A DNA stretch of 40,339 bases. Origin: a virus. The position numbers and the translations under genes were made by a program. Where the stretch lies: the IMG/VR virus record IMGVR_UViG_3300029286_000106, positions 1 to 40,339 of that record; one strand, written 5' to 3'. Each line of letters begins with the position of its first letter. Positions within the stretch are counted from its first letter, which is position 1. The notes below the pieces were generated by a model, which was given only the letters and a program-made list of their open reading frames with translations, made no database searches and was not told where the DNA came from. Below are positions 1 through 5,072 of this stretch, piece by piece.

Positions 1-160
1 ATAGTTGTGTAAAAATATATCTAAAAATTCAGCGTCCGCATCAGAAGTAAATTCATAAACTAAAGACGACCAGTCGTTTGTTCCGTTAAATGTTTTTGTC
101 GCTAAAGTATTAGAATCTGTGCCTGCTACAGCCGCATTATCAAATTGGATAAAACGAGCA
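1..160. repeat. Terminal overlap, left copy
   Basis: Bases 1-160 are identical to 40180-40339 except at position 127 (T here, G at 40306). The difference is a silent third-position change in a Val codon (GTA versus GTC) of the fibre gene. The overlap shows that the two ends join. It may be an assembly overlap of a circular or circularly permuted genome or, less likely, a true short direct terminal repeat. Confidence 0.95.
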
Positions 161-645
161 TAAACCGCGTTGTTAGCACAGTTATTAGTTTTAACCATTG
201 CCGAAAATCTATATTCTGTTGATGGCTTTAATCTTATCGCATATTTCGCAAGACCAGACAAAGTGACATTAACAGGAGTAAGTTCTGCTCTAACATAACC
301 AGATGCATTTGTGCAAGAAAGTTTTAATGATTTCCCTCCGCGATAAGCAACAGCACTATCAAACTCCGAGGATGTTGTGCCAACTCCTTGGTAGGCATAC
401 CAACCGTATTTTTCATCTTCTATCCAACCGTTTGATGTCTGAGTAACATCACCAGCTCCCAACTCAAACCCTCCATTAAATACCCCTCCTTTAGAGGCGG
501 TGGAGATTTTAAGGTCGGTGGGTGAGATATTATTTAGATTGCCAAGAGATATTTTTTTTGTCACCCCTCCATTTACTATTGCCAATAAATCAGCAGAAGC
601 AGGTGATAAATGTTCTGTTAGTTCGCTTATTTTTTTGCTCGGCAT
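1..645 (-). CDS. Tail fibre protein, N-terminal part (residues 1-215)
   Basis: This is the start of a 900-residue gene that continues in the same frame at 40179 once the ends are joined. The first ~40 residues (MPSKKISELTEHLSPASADL, then a VNGGVTKKI segment) match the 'KISELT...ADLLPIV..GVTKKITL' module that often opens phage tail fibres and anchors them to the virion. A beta-rich region follows from about residue 50 (GGFEL, GGKSLKL, YRFSAMVKT, WFDDIKLEE across the junction). It looks like a CBM4/9-type carbohydrate-binding jelly roll, so a host-glycan binding role is likely. The ATG at 645 has no Shine-Dalgarno sequence. The 73 bp upstream, after the 719 gene, hold only a weak stem-loop. The fibre assignment is firm in type; the receptor is unknown. 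Confidence 0.8.
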   Translation of the reverse strand, partial: MPSKKISELTEHLSPASADLLAIVNGGVTKKISLGNLNNISPTDLKISTASKGGVFNGGFELGAGDVTQTSNGWIEDEKYGWYAYQGVGTTSSEFDSAVAYRGGKSLKLSCTNASGYVRAELTPVNVTLSGLAKYAIRLKPSTEYRFSAMVKTNNCANNAVYARFIQFDNAAVAGTDSNTLATKTFNGTNDWSSLVYEFTSDADAEFLDIFLHNY

Positions 646-718
646 ATTGTGAAGTGTTAATAATTTTTACAAGGGTCAGGCGCTTAACTAGTTCGTCCGA
701 CCCCTAAAAAACTACTAA

Positions 719-1189
719 TTAGGAGGCACCGATTGTGACTGTCCAGGTAATTTTGAGAGTGTCGGCCGCGCCTTTGTTGATTGCGCCGAAAGTTGCTCTG
801 GCCAATTCTATACCAGCCGCGGAACTGTTGAAAATTCCTGCTTCGGTAATTACTCCTGTGCCGTCAGCGGCCGCCCAGTCGCCAACGTAGATAATATCGT
901 TATCATCTCCGCCTGCTCCTTGCGTTCTTGAAGTTAAGGCATTTCTGTCTATTTCAAACTCAAGCGCGGTATCAGTTGAAACCGGGTCAGTTGTTCCTGT
1001 TCCAATGGCCATATGGCTCATTGCGGTTTCATCTGGAGATGAAGATAATTGATCGGCAATGTGAGATTCGCCTACATTAACCATTAAATTATCTATATTT
1101 CTTTCTTCTTTTAGCTTTCCATCTGGACCGAATAGCTCAACGTGAAGTTTCCCCTTACGAGCTACGCGGTCGTTTAAATTATTTTCCAT
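719..1189 (-). CDS. Putative virion structural protein, 156 aa
   Basis: The family name is not recognised with certainty. The layout resembles small phage virion proteins with a core of the type MAIGTGTT...DTALEFEIDR...ITEAGIFN...LARATF...LKITWTVT. Predominantly beta content with glycine-rich turns is visible (for example IAIGTGTTDP-like and GAGGDDND loops). Such proteins often sit beside capsid or fibre genes and are thought to be capsid fibres or tail accessories. Here the gene lies between the small 1194 gene and the tail fibre, 4 bp after its upstream neighbour, in the late operon. The start at 1189 has no Shine-Dalgarno sequence and is preceded by A/T-rich sequence. The function is inferred from context only. 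Confidence 0.6.
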   Translation of the reverse strand: MENNLNDRVARKGKLHVELFGPDGKLKEERNIDNLMVNVGESHIADQLSSSPDETAMSHMAIGTGTTDPVSTDTALEFEIDRNALTSRTQGAGGDDNDIIYVGDWAAADGTGVITEAGIFNSSAAGIELARATFGAINKGAADTLKITWTVTIGAS

Positions 1190-1193
1190 ATAA

Positions 1194-1409
1194 TTATATG
1201 TCTTTAATTAATTTAACCGCTTTTGCTCGCTCTTGGTTGCCCCCGGTAAACTTATCCATAATAAGAGTTTCCCCTTTTAGATAAGTCTTGCCGTTCTTGA
1301 ACAATCCGGCCGGAGAGATAACCTCGTATTCCGCCTTACTTCCCAAAAGTTGGGATTGCAAAGCTGATGCTTCGGCTATCAAGTCTATGGGATTTTTTGT
1401 TTCGGCCAT
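1194..1409 (-). CDS. Small head-module protein, 71 aa
   Basis: Not recognised. It is a 71-residue soluble protein with an N-terminal helix (NPIDLIAEASALQSQLL) and a central stretch about glycine and charged turns (SPAGLFKNGKTYLKGETLIM). It ends in a short helix (QERAKAVKLIKDI). The YLKGE/GLFKNGKTY pattern resembles short SH3-like proteins found just after major capsid genes, but that is a guess. It follows the capsid gene after a terminator-like hairpin, so its transcription is probably lower than that of the capsid gene. The start at 1409 is the first ATG after the hairpin. Confidence 0.6.
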   Translation of the reverse strand: MAETKNPIDLIAEASALQSQLLGSKAEYEVISPAGLFKNGKTYLKGETLIMDKFTGGNQERAKAVKLIKDI

Positions 1410-1420
1410 ATGAGTGAGTT

Positions 1421-1460
1421 AATAAATAAGAAATGAGGGGCGATGGTGTTCTCGCCCCTC
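1421..1460 (-). terminator. Hairpin after the major capsid gene
   Basis: Nine-base GC-rich arms (1452-1460 and 1435-1443) pair perfectly around an 8-base loop. On the minus strand they are followed by an interrupted T-rich run (ATTTCTTATTTATT). The hairpin begins 7 bases after the capsid stop codon. A partial terminator here would let the capsid gene be made in excess over downstream genes. Confidence 0.65.
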
Positions 1461-1466
1461 GCTAAA

Positions 1467-2435
1467 CTAGGCAATACAATCTTCAATGAAATAACCACCG
1501 ACATTACTGGTTAGTTTTTCATCTTGGCAGATTTCAACCTCGATGACTTCTTTCTTCATATCTTCCTCTCTCCATGTGCGCGCGCCCCAAGGGGTGTGTG
1601 CTGCACTGCTTACGCGGAAGATATAACCGCAAGAAAATTCATCTAATGATGCCGCTTCGGGAACATAGAGCATAACAACGTGCTTGCCCCATACATCGGT
1701 TAATGTTTGGGTAGCGTTGCCCTCTTTATTGGTATTCTTGCTGCACTTCGGAATCATAACTTTCATATTCCAAAGCTTAGGCGGCAAATCTCCATCAACC
1801 AATAAATCGGCGTGAGTGTATTTTATTAAATCTCTAATTTTCGAATCCTTTTTAACGACCTTAGCGACTGCGGACGGAATGATTATGACATTCGGCTCAT
1901 AACCGCCAGTCTGGGTGCGGACAGCTTCCTTTCCGACATCGACACGTGCTTCGATAGTCGATACAGCGACAGTGTTGTCATATCCAGCGTTATTCCATTG
2001 CTGGGTGCCTGATAATTGAACTCTGTTTGTTGAAGCCCAATTTCCCTGTGTGGTTAACAAAGAAGCTACGCGGATTTCCTGATCTAACATCAAGATATCC
2101 TTTACTCTCCGGGATTTTGAAGAACGGAGATTGATTACGCTATCAGCGTTATCTACTTGACGATCGGTGACTTCAGTATTTAGAGCATATTCCTCTGCGG
2201 AATAAGTGCTAGTCGATAAAGAGAAACCGAGAGTTTTGGAACGAGTTCCATCAGCGCGCATGGTGCTGTCAGGAACTCTGAATGCTTCACCCTTGTTCCA
2301 TTCGTAGTATTTATCGCTCTCTTTCTTAACTGTGACGATAGGAAAGATTTGTTCAGCGATCATACCCTGCGGATGGTATCCTAACAAAATGTTAGATAAG
2401 GCGGCATCAATATGAACTTCATTTACTTTAGGCAT
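1467..2435 (-). CDS. Major capsid protein (HK97-fold type), 322 aa
   Basis: The gene is placed after the protease/scaffold and decoration genes, and its length fits an HK97-fold coat protein. The N-terminal part (ILLGYHPQGMIAEQIFPIV, then KYYEWNKGEAFRV) is typical of a group of phage coat proteins that starts with 'L.n..lgy.p.g.iae.lfP.v.V...sgky...'. A long helix-rich region (DILMLDQEIRVASLL) and a C-terminal beta part (RVSSAAHTPWGARTWREEDM) follow. It is expected to form the icosahedral shell as the main virion protein. The stop is TAG, direct evidence that TAG is a normal stop here. There is no Shine-Dalgarno sequence before the ATG at 2435. A hairpin follows immediately. The role is inferred from motif likeness plus context. 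Confidence 0.85.
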   Translation of the reverse strand: MPKVNEVHIDAALSNILLGYHPQGMIAEQIFPIVTVKKESDKYYEWNKGEAFRVPDSTMRADGTRSKTLGFSLSTSTYSAEEYALNTEVTDRQVDNADSVINLRSSKSRRVKDILMLDQEIRVASLLTTQGNWASTNRVQLSGTQQWNNAGYDNTVAVSTIEARVDVGKEAVRTQTGGYEPNVIIIPSAVAKVVKKDSKIRDLIKYTHADLLVDGDLPPKLWNMKVMIPKCSKNTNKEGNATQTLTDVWGKHVVMLYVPEAASLDEFSCGYIFRVSSAAHTPWGARTWREEDMKKEVIEVEICQDEKLTSNVGGYFIEDCIA

Positions 2436-2476
2436 ATTAATGTAAGGTTAATTTATAAGTGGTGTTTTCGCCGCAC

Positions 2477-2884
2477 TTAGTGAGCGATGACAAACGGACG
2501 GATTAATACGGAGATAATATCGCCGCCTGCTCCTGCCGCTTCTAAGGCAATACCGATAACGTGTTCGGTTGATGCCGCTGTTCCGGTCCAAGTCGAGGAA
2601 ATAGCTGGAACTGTTGCTACGCGACCGGTTGTAATAACGCCGACTAAATAGTCGCCCTTATTGATAGCCGCGTTAGCGACTGCTTTTGACACACCAGCTA
2701 CGCAAACACCGACAGCTCCACCGGCAACAGCAGTTTGCTGAGTAATACCGACTGGTTTATCGTTGTTTCCATCTGGTAAGTCTACCTGTCCAGCATTTGT
2801 GCCTAATTCTACAACGACAAATTTTTCAGTCATTGCATTTTCGGCCACAAACGGAACTTCTAACAATTTAATTTCGTGAGCCAT
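2477..2884 (-). CDS. Capsid decoration/cement protein (DUF2190-like), 135 aa
   Basis: The protein is small, Ala/Gly/Val-rich and beta-rich, with the pattern KPVGITQQTAVAGGAVGVCV ... INKGDYLVGVITTGRV ... HVIGIALEAAGAGGDIISVL. This is the hallmark arrangement of DUF2190 capsid cement proteins: a repeated 'GI...A..G..V.V...G' sheet and a closing 'iGvAle.a.ag..i.VlL'. It sits between protease/scaffold and major capsid protein, the usual slot for such proteins. It probably binds the outer capsid surface and stabilises the shell. A short dyad (TAAGTG...CACTTA) follows the stop but is too weak to call a terminator. Confidence 0.8.
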   Translation of the reverse strand: MAHEIKLLEVPFVAENAMTEKFVVVELGTNAGQVDLPDGNNDKPVGITQQTAVAGGAVGVCVAGVSKAVANAAINKGDYLVGVITTGRVATVPAISSTWTGTAASTEHVIGIALEAAGAGGDIISVLIRPFVIAH

Positions 2885-2916
2885 ACTGGTAGAATTTTAT
2901 TAATTAAATGAGCTTA

Positions 2917-3603
2917 TTATTTGGCCAGCTCTTTTTCAGCCATTACTAAGGCATTTTGATATTCTAGTTTACTATCAGATGCCATTAATTCTTTCGCTTT
3001 CTTATCGAGATTGAAAGAATACTCATCAACGCCTTTAGGGGCCGCGCTACCATCGTTGTTTGCGAGTGCAGCTTCTCCAATCTCGGAGAATAATTTTGCG
3101 CTCGGCATCAAGTCGATGATTTCGAAGAACTTAGTTGCTTGATCAGAACTTAAAGACATAGCGAAATCAGTTGCTTTATCTTTTAAGCTTGCAGGCAATT
3201 TACCCTTGTCGGCATTATTTTCACTATAAATGAAACCATTTATTTTTTCAGACATTTCCATTTTCCTTAATTTCTCCGTAGCTAGTAAACCAGCGGCAGC
3301 ATCATCTTGAAGCTTTTTAATTTGCGCTTCACTCATCGTGTTGTTGCCTTTATTTTTATTCGCTTCTGCTTCTTCTGCCGCCTTTTTATCGGCCTCATCT
3401 TTAATCTTTTTATCAGATTCTTCCTTTTCTTTTGCTTCTTTATCTTCTCTTTCTTTCTTTTGTTCATCAGTTTCAGCTGGTTCGAGTTCTTTAAACTTAG
3501 TTTTATCTGCTTCGTCTAACTCGCTAAAATGAGAAGTAATGAATGACTTCTCGTCATTACTTAAATCAGCGAAGATTTTTTTTGCGATTTCTTTTAAATC
3601 CAT
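2917..3603 (-). CDS. Possible nested scaffold protein from internal start, 228 aa
   Basis: An in-frame ATG at 3603 (MDLKEIAKKIFADL) falls exactly at the boundary between the protease and the helical scaffold region. In Mu (I/Z) and lambda (C/Nu3), the scaffold is made separately from an internal start inside the protease gene. The same arrangement is plausible here. Upstream of this ATG lies A/T-rich sequence (AAATTAATTTACAAAC), similar to other starts in this phage. This is inference only; another in-frame ATG lies at 3336. Confidence 0.4.
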   Translation of the reverse strand: MDLKEIAKKIFADLSNDEKSFITSHFSELDEADKTKFKELEPAETDEQKKEREDKEAKEKEESDKKIKDEADKKAAEEAEANKNKGNNTMSEAQIKKLQDDAAAGLLATEKLRKMEMSEKINGFIYSENNADKGKLPASLKDKATDFAMSLSSDQATKFFEIIDLMPSAKLFSEIGEAALANNDGSAAPKGVDEYSFNLDKKAKELMASDSKLEYQNALVMAEKELAK

Positions 3604-4125
3604 ATGTTTGTAAATTAATTTTTCAGACAGCACGACTGGATTCAGACCTTTAAAATACGGCCTGTTAGTCAGCGCACCACCTATTAAAACATTATTATAT
3701 AATCTTCGGTCCTCCGGGTCCTCGTATTGGAAGTAGAACTCTGGACTAAAAAAACGATAAATCGCGTTTTTAATCAGTTCTCGACCTTTGGCGTTCCACT
3801 CCACCATTCCGAAAAGTCCCTCATTACCTTTATTAATTAATTTTTTAATCCAACCAGTCGCCCCTTTATCAGAATAATGTTCTTCATCTATCGGCAGACC
3901 GACTGTCGCGCTATGCGCGCGCAAGCTATTGTTAAAATTATTAACAAAATCTTCTTGTATCTCTGGGGTTATTTCTACCATGCCATAACTTGGATGATTC
4001 CATTTTCCCGGCTTTAAAAGCATTAATTCATAACCACCATCTTTTTTTTCAGCAAACGATAAATCGATTGGAACTAATGTTCTAATCGCTTGGTTTTCTT
4101 TAGCTGTTTTTAAATCTTTTGGCAT
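2917..4125 (-). CDS. Mu gpI-like prohead protease fused to scaffold domain, 402 aa
   Basis: The N-terminal ~170 residues match the Mu gpI-type maturation protease: DFVNNFNN, GLPIDEEHYSD followed by ATGWIKKL, and YRFFSPEFYFQYEDPE. The acidic/His 'DEEH' segment and 'GWI' strand are family landmarks. From about residue 175 the protein becomes helical and very rich in Lys/Glu/Ala (about 225-270), then ends in a Ser/Lys/Ala scaffold-like domain. This is the usual protease-scaffold fusion cut during head maturation. An upstream in-frame ATG at 4164 would add 13 residues, but it lies inside the terminator stem, so the ATG at 4125 is preferred. The gene sits just below a leader ORF and terminator. 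Confidence 0.8.
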   Translation of the reverse strand: MPKDLKTAKENQAIRTLVPIDLSFAEKKDGGYELMLLKPGKWNHPSYGMVEITPEIQEDFVNNFNNSLRAHSATVGLPIDEEHYSDKGATGWIKKLINKGNEGLFGMVEWNAKGRELIKNAIYRFFSPEFYFQYEDPEDRRLYNNVLIGGALTNRPYFKGLNPVVLSEKLIYKHMDLKEIAKKIFADLSNDEKSFITSHFSELDEADKTKFKELEPAETDEQKKEREDKEAKEKEESDKKIKDEADKKAAEEAEANKNKGNNTMSEAQIKKLQDDAAAGLLATEKLRKMEMSEKINGFIYSENNADKGKLPASLKDKATDFAMSLSSDQATKFFEIIDLMPSAKLFSEIGEAALANNDGSAAPKGVDEYSFNLDKKAKELMASDSKLEYQNALVMAEKELAK

Positions 4126-4132
4126 ATGGTTT

Positions 4133-4162
4133 AAAAAAAACGCACCGGATTTTGTCCGATGC
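4133..4162 (-). terminator. Intrinsic terminator just before the head protease gene
   Basis: On the minus strand, GCATCGGA (4162-4155) pairs over 8 positions (one G-U) with TCCGGTGC (4149-4142) around a CAAAA loop. A G and eight Ts (4140-4133) follow, which is a canonical rho-independent terminator. It ends 7 bases before the protease ATG at 4125, in the middle of the late operon, where a full stop would block the capsid genes. It is therefore more likely a regulated or partial terminator. Confidence 0.75.
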
Positions 4163-4172
4163 ATTTTTAGAG
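4153..4172 (-). repeat. 20-bp direct repeat, copy 2 (inside terminator)
   Basis: CTCTAAAAATGCATCGGACA occurs here and again at 4236-4255, 83 bp apart. Each copy carries an A-rich stretch and an ATG CAT CGG ACA start. Copy 2 supplies the 5' arm of the terminator hairpin. Confidence 0.95.
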
Positions 4173-4247
4173 AGTTGGATCTCCAAACAAATCACGGACT
4201 AACTTGCTTATTGACCCTCGAGAAATCAACAAGCGTGTCCGATGCAT
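4167..4247 (-). CDS. Putative 26-codon leader ORF upstream of the head protease
   Basis: The ORF reads ATG CAT CGG ACA CGC ... CTC TAA; the peptide starts MHRTRLLISRG and ends LVRDLFGDPTL. It lies between the glycosyltransferase stop and the terminator. It starts in repeat copy 1 and stops 3 bases before copy 2. It spans a GTCCGTG segment (4193-4199) that can pair with either repeat copy. The layout resembles a leader peptide of a transcription attenuator. Translation is not proven. Confidence 0.35.
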   Translation of the reverse strand: MHRTRLLISRGSISKLVRDLFGDPTL

Positions 4248-4255
4248 TTTTAGAG
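4236..4255 (-). repeat. 20-bp direct repeat, copy 1 (start of leader ORF)
   Basis: This is the exact second copy of the 20-bp sequence at 4153-4172. It contains the ATG (4247) of the 26-codon leader ORF and overlaps the end of a TATACT box. Confidence 0.95.
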
Positions 4256-4259
4256 TATA
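4254..4259 (-). promoter_or_regulatory. Candidate late -10 box (TATACT) 6 nt before the leader ORF ATG
   Basis: TATACT is followed by six bases (CTAAAA) and the ATG at 4247. The same TATACT-N6-ATG spacing is seen at 35158-35170. No good -35 element is visible, so any activity would need an activator. The predicted start of transcription falls at or very near the ATG. Confidence 0.3.
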
Positions 4260-5066
4260 TTATTTTTTTATTTTAGCATAATTAATGTTTTCATTGCCTT
4301 TTTCTTTCTTAATTAATTTTACCATATCTTTACTATACTGTCTAATTTCTCCGTTGTTTTCCTGTGAGGTATAATCTGCGCGCCGGATTACTCTGCTTGT
4401 GACGTGTCCTATCTCAATATCAGTATCAACATAAATCTTAAATCCTAGTTCTCTGGCATCGCGACAGAAGTTAAAATCCTCCCCGGTCTTTGAAAAATAG
4501 AAATAAGGATATGTCATTTTCTTTAAAACTTCGGTGCTTATCAGTATTGCCCCGAAACCGACTGCATCTGTGACCATTAACCCCATATTGCACGCATCAA
4601 CGAACGTCATGGCTTCTGTTTCCTCTAATTTGGGGTCTTTGACGAATATGCAGGGATAATGAGGAGATGTCCTGCGATAGGCTCTCACGCCCACTACGGG
4701 CCGTTTGTAGAGCAATAGGGTATGAACTATGTCCTTATCAAAGACGTGGTCGCTGTCTATCATCATTAAATGAGTAAATCCCTCGTCTATGGCCATTTTA
4801 GCCAGGGCATTTCTAGCTTCATGAGTGACCATGCGCGGCACAGTTCTTATTTCCCATTTAGTGCTTTCTAAATTTGAAGCAATAAACATCGCTAACTTAA
4901 TAAAACTTTTAAATGGACTGTCGCCAGGCATATCATCATACGTTCCGGTATTAGGCAATCCGATTAATACTTTTGCCTCGGACCAGGTCTTTTTGCAATA
5001 AGTTTCCCAGTTGGCCGCATCTTCTTCGCTTACGTCTTTTTTAAAGATTTTTTTAATGTTTAACAT
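4260..5066 (-). CDS. GT-A fold glycosyltransferase-like protein in the head module, 268 aa
   Basis: It has a nucleotide-sugar transferase look. VPRMVTHEARNALAKMAIDE is followed by THLMMIDSDHVF, a DxD-type metal/sugar-nucleotide motif (DSD). VVGVRAYRR and a distal GEDFNFCRDARELGFKIYVD segment (the acidic ED motif of GT2 enzymes) follow. Proteins like this, often labelled family-2 or MNN9-like, recur in phage head gene clusters, where their substrate is unknown. It starts 6 bp after the portal-MuF gene and precedes the attenuator-like leader. It could glycosylate a virion protein. No signal peptide or membrane segment is seen. The fold assignment is good; the substrate is unknown. Confidence 0.7.
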   Translation of the reverse strand: MLNIKKIFKKDVSEEDAANWETYCKKTWSEAKVLIGLPNTGTYDDMPGDSPFKSFIKLAMFIASNLESTKWEIRTVPRMVTHEARNALAKMAIDEGFTHLMMIDSDHVFDKDIVHTLLLYKRPVVGVRAYRRTSPHYPCIFVKDPKLEETEAMTFVDACNMGLMVTDAVGFGAILISTEVLKKMTYPYFYFSKTGEDFNFCRDARELGFKIYVDTDIEIGHVTSRVIRRADYTSQENNGEIRQYSKDMVKLIKKEKGNENINYAKIKK

Positions 5067-5072
5067 TGGTGT

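Noticed and set aside
646-718. Terminator between the 719 gene and the tail fibre
   Set aside because: The GGGTC/GACCC stem has a bulge, a 16-base loop and no T-run after it; it is too weak to list.
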